DNA of 64,000 bases, from contig CM043959.1 of the NCBI GenBank assembly GCA_014529385.2, positions 57,244,753 to 57,308,752 of the forward strand. Direction: 5' to 3'. The stretch is from Adiantum capillus-veneris. Its lineage: Eukaryota; Streptophyta; Polypodiopsida; Polypodiales; Pteridaceae. Position numbers and translations under genes: made by a program. How positions within the stretch are numbered: position 1 is the first letter of the stretch; the number at the start of each line of letters is the position of its first letter. The notes under the pieces are model-generated. The model saw nothing but the letters and a program-made list of their open reading frames with translations. It did no database searches and was not told the origin of the DNA. Positions 48,920-58,758 of this stretch are shown piece after piece.

Positions 48920-49664
48920 TGTAATGGAATTAGCCTTTTAACTTGAGTTGGAGCGGAAAGTAAATAACATATTGAGCATTTCCTTGAGTATTCTTTAGTG
49001 TGTAGATGTATAGTGATAAAGAAAGTGCTTGGATAGAGAGAGAGAAACACTTAACACATTACTTCATTAACATGGCATGATCAATACTTGTAAAAGAGAG
49101 TGAGAGTTTAGAGAAATTGACACCAATAGAGGACCGGATTAGTTGGAGCCGGTCCCCCCTCCAATAGGCATTTGTATTATAGATTCTTCCATGACAGAAG
49201 ACTTGTTTACAATACAACTGTTTGTGTTCCTTGAGATCTTCTTGATGAGATGAAGATGGTAAGCTTCACTCACCAAGAATTATCATAACTACAACAATAA
49301 ACCTGATTAGCATGAACTTGAAAAATGCCCAGCCTCAATCCCAAGACCTCAAACACCATGAAAGGTGAGGAGAGCTAGCAGGGAGTGAGGAAGAAGAGAG
49401 AAGTAGAAGTAGCTCTACTAGAAAGAAATAACCCCTTGCACATAATCACTCATAGCTCTTGTAGCATAGCTTAGCATAGAGTTAATGGAGATTAGAGAGA
49501 TTGATAAGCAAGCATAAGCATTATCTTGTGTGGATTTGCATCCATAGCCAAGAGCTTGTGGTAGTAGGCACTCAACTTCTCAAGCTTGGAGAAGGAGGTG
49601 GAATCCTTGCTTCACAAGAGTGTGTGAAGGGAAGAATGAAGGAGAGAGAGCTCGTGGGAGGCTC

Positions 49665-49713
<49 letters not shown>

Positions 49714-50404
49714 AGCTAGGTCGACCCTCTTTCCTAGAGTTCCTTTGAAGTTGATTGGGCCATGTAGCCCTCTAGCCAATGAGAGCTGGGCTCCCTTTGG
49801 GGCAAGGTGTGTATCCTCTTGACAAGTTTCCTTCTTTCCCTTTGTGAGGCTAAGCTAGCACCCCCCTTGCTTAAGCACAGCCCCTGCTTAAGCACAACCC
49901 CTACTTGCTTGAGAACTGTGTCTCTACACTTGACAAGTGGCCCCTTTCCTTTCATAAGGGTATGGGTCCTTGGTGAGGTGATCACTTACTATCTACCTCC
50001 CCCCTTTGTAGGGCTCGCCCCCTCTTTAGTAGCAAGTACTTTGAACTTGGTAAGCAGGCAGCCCCCCTGCTTAAGCACATCCCTAGCTTAAGCAAGCTAC
50101 CCCCTTGCATGCTTGGACTTTAGTGACTAAAGAGTAAAAGTTTAAAGACTATGTCTTAAAGCTTTTAACACTTACCTTTGGAGGCTTTAATGAAGACAAC
50201 CCTAAGGTCTTTTGCTCCATTAGTTAACCTTTCTCTTTGATAGACCTTTTCTCATATGGGCCCCTTTACCATTGGCCCCGTGCTTAAATAGATCTATAAG
50301 AACATCTATATCTTAACCCTTGTTCCCGTTTATTCTCCCACATTAAATGATCAATTTAATATGAGAAAATCATTTGGGTTGGTCAGATATTAGATTTTAT
50401 GACA
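48920..50404 (-). repeat. 5' LTR of the chromovirus (1485 bp)
   Basis: It matches 17728-19198 nearly throughout. The internal GA block is longer here (about 49669-49711). It is followed by GAACA, the probable TSD. Confidence 0.95.
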
Positions 50405-50960
50405 GAACACCACTTTATTGGTGTTTACCACTTTATACCAAATAACGTTCAGGTTAAGAAGCACCACTTTTCAGTGGTTCTACACACTTTTAAGGTACCG
50501 AATAACGTTCTAGTTAAGAAGCACCACTTTATAGTGGTGAAGACCACTATAAAGTGGTGTTGCCACTTTATAGTGGTCTTCACCACTATAAAGTGGTGCT
50601 TCTTAACTAGAACGTTATTCGGTACCTTAAAAGTGTGTAGAACCACTGAAAAGTGGTGCACCATCGTGATGCTTCGCTTAAAAGTGATGCTTCATCACAA
50701 AATGTTAGGGTTTTCCACTGGAAAGTGATGAACCCATTGTATCGCCATTTTTTACTAGAGCCTTACCTCTTTTTAGTGCTGCCCAGCACTTTAAAGTGGT
50801 CCAGTATCACTTTTAAGAGATGGTGCACCATATTAACATAACTATGTAGTGATGCAACCATGGTTTCTGCCCAACTTTAAAGGGTGTTGCAGGTGCACCA
50901 CTTCAACACAGCCTATCAGTGTGCTGTACCCATAAAAAGTGGGGTTCACCCACTTGATAT
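50405..50960. repeat. AAGTGGT/ACCACTT array, right of the gypsy insertion
   Basis: This is the other half of the intron array at 17280-17727. A roughly 60-bp unit (ACCRAATAACGTTC...GTTAAGAAGCACC) is tandemly duplicated at about 50437 and 50497. Confidence 0.85.
50461..50659. repeat. Perfect palindrome, 97-bp arms, 5-nt spacer
   Basis: 50461-50557 is the exact reverse complement of 50563-50659 as read base by base, centred on 50560. It is built from ACCACTT/AAGTGGT motifs and the GTTAAGAAGCACC unit. Nearly identical open frames on both strands here are a consequence of the palindrome, not genes. Confidence 0.93.
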
Positions 50961-51175
50961 TTACTAGTGGTGTGCACACTACTTTTTCCTACTAAAGCAA
51001 CAATTTAATTGAATCCATGGGGGAAATACCTGCATCTAATCTGCTGAACATTTTGCTTCTTAGGTGTACCCTTGGGAGACTCGGAAGTTCTTTTTGTAGC
51101 ATGCATGTGCAAAAAATTCAGAAATTTTACAAGACATAAAACCAATTTTAGAAATGCATGCATGATGCATCTAAC

Positions 51176-51270
51176 CTGTTTTGATAGGCCACTCCTGCAT
51201 AGAGCTCTTTCCCTTCCTAGGTGTACCCTTGTCAAAGTCTGAAGGTCCTTTTGTAGCCTGGTTCTTCATC
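51176..51270 (-). CDS. Candidate first coding exon of the transposon's second gene
   Basis: After acceptor TTTTTTCAG the exon starts G-ATG and encodes 31 residues (MKNQATKGPSDFDKGTPRKG...) to donor ACAG|GTTAGA. A related motif (ATKRTSESPKGTPKKQ) occurs at about 51030-51096, probably in the next exon, whose borders I could not settle. This places the gene's 5' end right of the gypsy stack and its 3' end at 13562. Confidence 0.45.
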
Positions 51271-51534
51271 CTGAAAAAATCACAAATGCCACATAGATAC
51301 AACATCAATAGTTAAATGCATTCATGCTTGAACCTTCATGATGCATTCGTATAAGCATGCACACACAATTGATAAAATCTGCATTCATGCTTCAAGCTGC
51401 ATGATACTTCAAACTGGATGATGCATTTTTATAAAGCATTCACAAGGGTGATCAATTAGATGTGCACAATGCATATACATTCCAGAAATAAATTCTAAAC
51501 TCACACATGCATCATTAATAGTTACAATCCACAA

Positions 51535-51552
51535 TTATCTTGCCACACATTC
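51535..51552. repeat. TSD of the SINE (left copy)
   Basis: TTATCTTGCCACACATTC is repeated exactly at 51676-51693. Confidence 0.95.
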
Positions 51553-51675
51553 TTCTTCTTTTTTTTTTTTTGCAATACCCTCCCCCACAGAGGGCAGAAT
51601 ATATCGCCAGGGGTTGAACCTGGGTCCTTACGCACCCACGCATTCACTTTAACCACTAGGCCAATCCCCCTTTGG
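51553..51675 (-). mobile_element. tRNA-derived SINE (123 bp)
   Basis: On the minus strand it has a pol III A box (TGGCCTAGTGG) and B box (GGTTCAACCCC) at normal tRNA spacing. A short body (CTGCCCTCTGTGGGGGAGGG) and an A-rich tail follow. An 18-bp perfect TSD flanks it. It sits in an intron of the transposon's second gene. Transcription would be by RNA polymerase III, with movement by a LINE reverse transcriptase in trans. Confidence 0.93.
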
Positions 51676-51849
51676 TTATCTTGCCACACATTCAGAGACA
51701 AGCATACAACGCTTCTACATCTGCATGAAGCATGTTAAAACATGGATCAATGCTACCTGGAAATGCTACCAAGGAAAACCAACCACATTCAAATTCAACC
51801 AACATTCGAGATAGAATGCTTCAAGCTACATGATGCCACATACCTGTTA

Positions 51850-52110
51850 CTGTTGTGCAGGGGATTTTTACTGAAGTTGATGACCAGCCCAGCAAAAAGT
51901 ACTCCTCTTGAATTTGCTTGCTTTTGTTGTGATGTTGTTGCTTGTTGCTTCGGCTAGTAGAGAAACGCAAAGGAGGGAGGAAAGAGGGAATCAGAAACCT
52001 GAATGGGGCTGGTGAGACAGAGAGAGGGGGGAGGAACGAGCGAGACAGAGAGGGAGGGACGAGACTCGAGAGAATATTTGCATTAAGTGCTTGAAAGTAC
52101 CTTGAGGTGA
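51850..52110 (-). promoter_or_regulatory. CT-rich leader of the transposon's second gene
   Basis: On the minus strand this is a pyrimidine-rich stretch (TCCCTCCCTCTCTGTCTCGC) just inside the right TIR, followed by an ACAG|GTATGT donor near 51845. It mirrors the leader at the other end of the transposon. Confidence 0.45.
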
Positions 52111-52261
52111 TCATTAACCACTAAGCGCTTTCACTTAGTACACATCAAATTTTAACCCTTTTTTTTCCATAATTTTTGAATTTAATCCCACTGTTTCAAA
52201 CGCTTAAACCACCCATTTTCTCAACCCCAAAAACCATATACTATATAGTGGCAAAAGCGGT

Positions 52262-52283
52262 CCACCTATACATGCTTTCACCC
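52262..52283 (-). repeat. Right terminal inverted repeat of the DNA transposon
   Basis: It is the exact reverse complement of 2225-2246 and is followed by TSD TGAT at 52284-52287. Confidence 0.88.
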
Positions 52284-52287
52284 TGAT

Positions 52288-53640
52288 GTATTTCAATCAT
52301 AAATCCCTACATAAAAGTGCAGTGGATGTGTCCAAGGATGACTGGGAGTCAATCTACAAGTCAATGTACAAGGAAGCTTTGGATCTCAAGAATCAAAACA
52401 AGGTACGTCATGCTTTTTGTGATTTTACTCCTTTGTTGTCGCCCTTTTGTGAAAAATAACATCATGTAACATTATAGGTTCTATATTGTCAACCTTATAA
52501 TCCAGAGGGTGCTAATAATAAAGATAATCAATCTATAATTATCATTCAAGATGACTGGATGTTACAAATGGCAATACGTTTTTTCCATAATATTGCTGCA
52601 TGGGCCATTAATAGCACTTTCAAAACAAGCATTTCTAGTCTACCATTATATGCTATTGTCTTACCAAATCCACTAAGAAATGGACTACCCATATGGTTTA
52701 TGATGTGCACATGTGATCCAAGGTCTCTCCATGAGGTTATTGCTTTAGAAAGGATGCTAAGTCTGATTTTCTCTCGAACAATTATTTTCCATTAAAGCGC
52801 AGTTGTAATTGATATACCCCAACAAGAACTAGAGGCATACTTAGTGGCAATAAATGAGAATCCTTATTCTTGGGCCATTGGTGAAGATGGAACTCGACAA
52901 CAAATCTCCTGTCGAGTGTTGTTGTGATGGTTCCATGTAAAGAAAGCACGGGCAAAAAATCTTCTTCCACAAAAGCTTATCATCCACTCATTAATTCTTT
53001 AATATTTATCTATATGCATGTCCCAAAGAAGATAAGAAATGACATCTATACAAGCTTGTCAAATCTTATGTATAGTGCTATTGAAGAAGACTTTGAAGAA
53101 TGTTGTCAAGTATTCCTAAGTAACTACTCACAATTGCCCAATGTTCAATGGTATGTTTCAAATCAGTGGTGTGGGCATAGTTGCATGTGGAGAGAAAGGT
53201 GGCCAAAGTGGGGAAGATTGTTTAACTATGGAAATATTGATACAAAAAATTTAATTGAACGATTGTGGCAATATATTAAATACACACTTCTAGGTCCTCA
53301 CATAAATCGATTAGTAGTTGAGTTGCTACATGCTTCTAGATGCTCACATAAATCGATTAGTAGTTGATACACAATTTTGTGGGAGATTATAAGACAGGGA
53401 ATCGAATGGGTGTAACGCTATCGTGTTTCTTCAAGAAAAAGCAAGGGATATGTAACTCTATAATTATATGTTGGGCCATAGTTTTATGTACAACTGATGT
53501 TGTGTCTATGCAAGTGACTCAGGTCGCTATTCTATCTGTGGCTCGTCAAGGAGCCACACCTCAAGGTTACAAGCAAGAGAGTAAATTAATTCACAAAACT
53601 ACAAGCATGATCAAACAAGCCTACAAGTATTAAATGACAT
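52288..53640 (+). pseudogene. 3' part of the decayed MULE-like transposase gene
   Basis: An exon encoding VSKDDWESIYKSMYKEALDL ends at AACAAG|GTACGT. After acceptor ACATTATAG the next exon gives DDWMLQMAIRFF and then a SLPLYAIVLPNPLRNGLPIWF strand like the MULE catalytic core. Later come a WFHVKKARAKNLLP block in another frame and MWRERWPKWGRLFNYGNID, LIERLWQYIKYTLLG. These match the general layout of MULE/FAR1-type transposases. Several stops and frame changes are present. The 5' half is on the far side of the 50-kb insertion. Confidence 0.6.
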
Positions 53641-54560
53641 GTCTTTGCTATTCAAAATAAGAAGTACATCAGATCCTTCCTCATGGTATCATGTAAGCCT
53701 CCAAAACAACTAATGTGATTGTGCAAATTGGAGCTTCTCCAAGTACTTGGCCAACCATGTTTCAAGCTCTCCTTTCAATGTCTCCACCACTTTTTAGAAA
53801 GCTACCATAAATACAACTAGTCAAAAGCTACCATAAACCCTTAACAACCATGCAACATAATGGATTACCCAAGTATGTGGTGGACGTTCGACCAAGCCAC
53901 CCTCAATAAGCATGTGCATACATGTCATCACATGCCATCCACAATCATGAACATTCGGCTACTGTGAAGTCTAAACCAAAAACAAAACAAATTAAATTTG
54001 AATGCCAAAAAATACATTAAGATTTTGTGAATCACTAACCTCAATAGTTGCACACCCTATCAACTTTATCGGATCCAATAACTCCGATTGTACAACTTGA
54101 TCCATACAATATTTTCCAAAATACTTGCATGCTTTAAAACCAAGAAAGCAAGAAGCTTATGCAATGAGAATAAAATTATTTAACATACATGACCTCTACA
54201 AGTATACCTTTGTAAAACATCCCAATACTCAGGAAGCTGAGCGTAGAATGGATAGGGAATCAAACATAAAAAAGCATGACCTTTTTTTAGGAATCCCATC
54301 TAGACATAGATGATGTGAGTTGTAAAAGACGATAAGCATCCAATGGGATTTGAACACAAGTACGATGTCATAAATTTCAAGAACATGCCATATATAAGAA
54401 AAAGATGTTGAATACTATTACCTATCGACAATTGGAAAGAAGGTGAAACCATGGCTTCCAAGATCTGGCAAACCAATGAAGTTTCTCATGGAATTTTTTC
54501 CAACCTTCTTCTCCCGCAGAAGAGACAACCATAAGCTATCTACAAACCACACTTACTTGA
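53640..54560 (-). pseudogene. Ulp1-type (C48) cysteine protease relic
   Basis: On the minus strand, near 53965-53850, the residues Q-(stop)-P-N-V-H-D-C-G-W-H are followed by VMTCMHMLIEGGLVERPPHTW. This matches the Gln...Asp-Cys-Gly active-site block of SUMO-protease-like enzymes. A plausible upstream piece (FVDSLWLSLLREKKVG) lies at about 54545-54430. MULEs are known to carry Ulp1-like genes convergent to the transposase, so this probably belongs to the same outer element. It is dead: stops and gaps occur throughout. Confidence 0.5.
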
Positions 54561-55030
54561 GGATGTGTGTGGGTAATGTATTCTCCATCCAACTATATAC
54601 ACCAAAGGTATCTATGTGATAACAAATGCATATCATTTTAACTATTAGAAAAGAATGAAAAATAATTAAATTCATACATAACAAACAAGTTCATAGCCAT
54701 CTTCGATGCCTCAATGTCAAGCTCACTCTGCTGGAATGACCCAAGCATGTCAATGCCAAGGTTAAAATGTGCTAAATTTAAGTGAAGGACGACTCCTCCA
54801 CTACAACAACAAAATATTATAGAATAAGAAAAAAATATACTTTGAAAGTAATGAAACTAGCATATCACTGGAAAATATGGTATCTTATCTGACAGTCCCT
54901 TCTAGAGTTAGCATTATGGGGCTTTTACAATCAATCACTCTTGCTCATTTGCAACATGGGTTTCATATTTAGAATGTTGAGATTTCTTATCAACCAATCT
55001 TGGCTGCCAACAATGTTGTATATGTGACTT
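54560..55030 (-). other. Possible further coding relics of the outer MULE
   Basis: A minus-strand piece at about 54790-54680 reads like protein (NLGIDMLGSFQQSELDIEAS), without recognisable family. Nothing else is supported. Confidence 0.25.

Positions 55031-55033
<3 letters not shown>

Positions 55034-55081
<48 letters not shown>
55034..55081. repeat. (AC)n(AT)n microsatellite
   Basis: About 38 bp of AC repeats run into a short AT repeat. Confidence 0.97.
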
Positions 55082-55082
<1 letters not shown>

Positions 55083-55920
55083 TATTATTTTTTGTTTATT
55101 TGATATAGATTAAAAAATACCCAGTGAATCTCCTATGTGAATCCATCCATTGCCTAAGGGTCACACTTTCTTTTGGTCTTTGGCTTTTGAGGAGGAGCGA
55201 GTGGAACCTCCACTTGACTTGTGCTTGCATGTTGGTGGTGAATAAAATCAAAGAAGTTAATTAAAAATAGTACATGCATTGTTTAAGAGACAATATACTT
55301 AAGCACTATAATGGTGTGGTTTCTATTTTTGATTTAAAATTTCTCTTCTTGCTTCTTTTAGGTAAACCTGATGCTTGTATATGCTTCTATTGAACATTAT
55401 AATTTATGAGAATTTAAAACATGTATATTATGATAATGCAGTACTTCAAAAAAATTGAAACTTAGCACTTTGTCATAGCCATCAAAAACTCATCCTATTA
55501 CCATCTTCTCTTGTGCTAGGTTGTGTGAGTCCCATGATGCTAGCCCAGTTTTGACACATTTTGCTTATATGTGCAAAGCGCCCATCCCCGCTCTCCTTGT
55601 TCTCTCTTGCTTTTCTCGTATGCCTTTCTGGCATTCTTAAGCTTGTGCTCATTAAAAAATAAAGACTTGCTTTGAATGTGTAGCATTGAAGAAGTGGGTT
55701 TGTGAGTTTTTGTGTTTCCCTTCAGCCGACCTGCTGGAAGCGGTGGCACGACTACATTTTCACATTGATGCTTTGTTTCAAGGTGGCATTTCATATCCAC
55801 TCTCTTCTCAAAACACTCACCTTTTCTTATACATTCTTTGAAAGAAAAATAATACCGTCACCACCTTCCAGATTCATCTTGGTTACGTTTGAAATAGTTA
55901 TTTTCCTAGACGATAATCAA
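55082..55920. other. Intergenic sequence without supported features
   Basis: A minus-strand Pro/Lys-rich coding-like scrap (VEVPLAPPQKPKTKRK) lies near 55235-55160 and may be another MULE relic. Nothing else is recognised. Confidence 0.35.
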
Positions 55921-55944
55921 ACTCTCAAAAATCAGCAAAAAGTT

Positions 55945-55985
<41 letters not shown>

Positions 55986-56041
55986 ATCTCTCTCTCTTAC
56001 ACACATACTTTCTCTCTCTAATACACACACAAGCTCTCTCG

Positions 56042-56075
<34 letters not shown>
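55945..56075. repeat. CT/CA microsatellite cluster
   Basis: Alternating (CT)n and (CA)n blocks. Confidence 0.95.
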
Positions 56076-56079
56076 GCTT

Positions 56080-56650
56080 GGGGCTCCTCTTGTCTATGCT
56101 CTTGTTCATGCCTTGGATGAGTGAAGATACACTCCAAATTTTTGAATTAGGTGTAATCTATAAAAAGCCAAACTCGAGATTCCGAGTTTGGTTTTTAAAG
56201 ATCGAGATTCCCGATTTTCCGCGCCCCTCTTTTTGAATGTATGCCATTGATCCCATGCTTATGACCCGTGGCACTTAATGGGGAGGGCCAAAGATCCCAT
56301 GATGGGTTCTTCATTGAAGACCCCATGTTCTTTAGGGTAAAGGCCCTGATAAAAGGACGGGCCCTAGAAGCAAGACAATCCTTAAGTACAAAGGAGGGGT
56401 AGAACGCAAACAAAGTTGTGTGAGTATTTGGACAACGCGAGTGACATGCACGTCATGGATTGGTTGGGACAGTGGTTCAAACCTCGCGATAGCACATCCC
56501 TTTTTTGTAGCATGTCAGTCTTCGTCTATTGGGCCCCTCTTATTTTACACGGCGAAATAGAAATTGTCATCGCAATTCCTCTTTGCTGCACCACTTTCAT
56601 TGTCGTCTTTTGTTGCAAATTATTGGTATTCTCAACATTGATCTACTCTT
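56080..56650. other. Intergenic sequence, nothing recognised
   Basis: The stretch contains a small inverted pattern around CGAGATTCCGAG near 56170-56215. No gene is supported. Confidence 0.4.
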
Positions 56651-56654
56651 TTCA

Positions 56655-56800
56655 GCGCTCAAAGTCTTTTTGTAGAAAATCGAACACATCCCGTGCGAAT
56701 CGATACGAACGTCCTTATCATCGCTCAAAATCTTATATAGCAAATCGCACACATCACATGCAAATCGATACGAACGTCCTTATTAGCGCTCAAAATCTTG
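56655..56800. repeat. Tandem duplication, 65-66-bp unit
   Basis: GCGCTCAAAGTC / TCGCTCAAAATC / GCGCTCAAAATC recur at 56655, 56721 and 56786. Between them lie two copies of a unit containing CAAATCGATACGAACGTCC or a close variant. Confidence 0.85.
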
Positions 56801-56874
56801 AAGTATAGCCAGAGATTGAGGCATTTCAATCTCGATGTCCTTAACGTGGTTCCTCTACCCTAGTCCTCGCGGGG

Positions 56875-56875
<1 letters not shown>

Positions 56876-56915
<40 letters not shown>
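56876..56915. repeat. Poly-G tract, 40 nt
   Basis: Forty consecutive G residues follow GGGGC. The length is close to the G run at 323-363. A C11 run lies nearby at about 57121-57131. Confidence 0.95.
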
Positions 56916-57016
56916 CTCGACTATAAGTGATAGTGAGAAAGTGAAGGGATCGACAACGAGGGTTTAATCCGCCGTTGATCGCATCACACACACGAGAAAA
57001 ATTAGGGTTCCTTTCC

Positions 57017-57092
57017 GTCGCGACAGATTGTCGAACCCATGACCTCCCTCTTCAGAGTCCCAAGCCCTCTCCATCTGAGCTAGCGTGCGTCG
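57017..57092 (-). other. tRNA-like relic (pol III A and B boxes)
   Basis: On the minus strand TAGCTCAGATGG resembles an A box, GGTTCGACAATC a B box, with GACTCTGAA in the anticodon-loop position between them. The stems do not pair well enough for a functional tRNA. It may be a SINE head or a decayed tRNA gene. Confidence 0.4.
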
Positions 57093-57134
57093 ATGCATAG
57101 TTAGCGAGGCTGCATGTAAACCCCCCCCCCCGCG

Positions 57135-57930
57135 GAGATCCGACGGTCCAAATCATCCGCGCCCCGACGATTCCACGGCCATCGTCGATCCCTCGAAACT
57201 CCTCCCGTGTCACTTATTGTCGGGCGGGTGGGGGGTTCCCCCGTAACTCTAGGGTAAAGGGACCAATTACGGGACTGGCCCCTTTTCAAGACCTGTCCTC
57301 ACCCAAATAAAAAGGATACTCGGTGCACCAGTGGTCGTACGAGCCGGTATGGGAAAGTGGTTATCTCAGAAGGTCTCGAAGAGTTGTGGTCCATCGGATT
57401 GCGAGATCAAGCCCTCTCATCGAATTGTTCTTCTTTTGCCCCCGAGTGCGTTCGCCTTTAGGTTCTCTGTTTTGTTAAACTAATTATCGAAATCGTGTCG
57501 CGCAACTAAGAGGATATCCATCTGAAGATGACATGCTTCTTTTGCATGATGCCGACCTCCTCAGCTCCCAAATGAGCTACTCCATGCCTCGAACGACAGA
57601 ATCACAGCCTCTGATTGAGCCGGCCCGATCTCAGTGTCCTTAATATGGGACATTCACCTTAATCCCCTTTTATTTGAAAAATGTGAAAGGTGGAGGACCA
57701 AGGACCAAGGCTTTTCAGGGGAAGGGTCCCAAAGGCAACATGATCATATTCTAAGGAGATGCTTACAAAGTGAAGGTTCCAGAATTGTGAAACGTGCCGC
57801 CAAACTTGGAAGAAAGGCCGAGATCTTGTCCTGGCCGCCAAAACCACTCTTTCCTCCAGATCTGGCCCAAGCTCGCTGTCTCTCCGTCCCTGCTTCGCAC
57901 ACGTCTTCAATAACTATTGCTACTCACACC
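57135..57930. other. Intergenic sequence upstream of the bHLH gene
   Basis: No gene is supported. Base composition is more GC-balanced than elsewhere in the window. Confidence 0.4.
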
Positions 57931-57932
57931 CT

Positions 57933-57964
<32 letters not shown>

Positions 57965-58175
57965 CTCTCTACCTCATTGTAGAGGTCGCTGAGTGTCACA
58001 CAGACACACGCCTGAGACTCTAGAGAGAGAGAGAGAAGTGAGCTACTCTTCACACACACGCCGACCAACAACCCACACACTCACACACACGAATTGCTAC
58101 ATCTCTCTCTAGTCTACTCTCTCTCTCTACACTGCCATCTCTCGTGCAGCTTTGTTTCCACGTCCCGACTTCCGA

Positions 58176-58211
<36 letters not shown>

Positions 58212-58400
58212 CTCCAACAGGTCGGCTCTGTTAAAGCTCATGTATATCTCTCTCTCTCTATAAACACACACACAGAGAGACCCATGCATGTTTTCAGCTT
58301 GTTGTCCATGATGGGTCTTTATTAAAAAACTCCAGTAACCTCCCCACACACCTCTCTCTCTCTCTCCCCCCCCCCGTTCTCTCTCTACACTGTACACACA
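57931..58400 (+). promoter_or_regulatory. CT/CA-rich region upstream of the bHLH gene
   Basis: Dense CT and CA microsatellites lie 0.4-0.8 kb before the start codon. This is typical of plant 5' UTRs and core promoters rich in pyrimidine patches. The transcription start site cannot be fixed from sequence. Confidence 0.4.
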
Positions 58401-58758
58401 CACGTATCTTTCTACTTCCTTTTCTGTCAATCCGGACACTCCCCATCTTTTTGCTCATGTGGGCGTCAATCACCTTCCCTTCTAAGCTCTTAACGCTCGT
58501 CTAGGCCTAATAATTAACGCTGAAGAGGAGAGCTTCAACACTTCAAAGTTGCAATCATATCCTCCTCTCTTGCACTCTCTCTGTGTGTAAGGCTTCTTCA
58601 TCTCCTACACATGTGAGCAATCTAGCTTAGATCTCAACCCTTTCGCCTCCGTCTCTGTCTCTGCGCGCACATCCAAAGCTTTGCATCAATTCCGGCGCCG
58701 CTCCGTCACCGCCCACTTCTCCATCCCCAACTCATCTTCTTTTCTCTGCATTGTAAAT

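Larger units (their letters stand above)
17728..50404 (-). mobile_element. Ty3/gypsy chromovirus-type retrotransposon (minus strand), split by a larger gypsy element
   Basis: Two LTRs of 1471 and 1485 bp enclose gag-pol on the minus strand. The first part of gag is at 47864-48513. The remainder runs from 23657 to 19558. Excluding the insertion at 23658-47858 the element is about 8.5 kb. Domain order is gag, knuckle, protease, RT, RNase H, integrase, chromodomain-like C-terminus. At least three nonsense codons, plus a frameshift in gag, make it dead. Confidence 0.95.
2225..52283. mobile_element. Large DNA transposon with DDE transposase and FCP1-like phosphatase genes, filled with nested retroelements
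   Basis: The element spans 50,059 bp. Removing the copia element at 6995-12544, the gypsy stack at 17728-50404 and the SINE at 51553-51675, with their TSDs, leaves about 11.7 kb. It begins and ends with identical 22-bp inverted repeats and is flanked by TGAT. A transposase gene runs rightward from a CT-rich leader just inside the left end. A multi-exon gene runs leftward from a CT-rich leader just inside the right end. The two converge at about 13.05-13.56 kb. The 4-bp TSD and the Asp...Asp...Glu/Asp transposase are compatible with the Sola superfamily, which is known from mosses, but I could not run the comparison. Both genes are broken, so this copy is inactive. Confidence 0.78.

Noticed and set aside
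50399-50728. Matching open frames on both strands
   Set aside because: They are mirror images produced by the perfect palindrome.
51005-51235. 76-codon minus-strand frame
   Set aside because: It runs through intron sequence between two better-supported exons and is out of frame with the MKNQ exon.
57017-57092. Functional tRNA gene
   Set aside because: A and B boxes are present but acceptor and anticodon stems do not pair convincingly.
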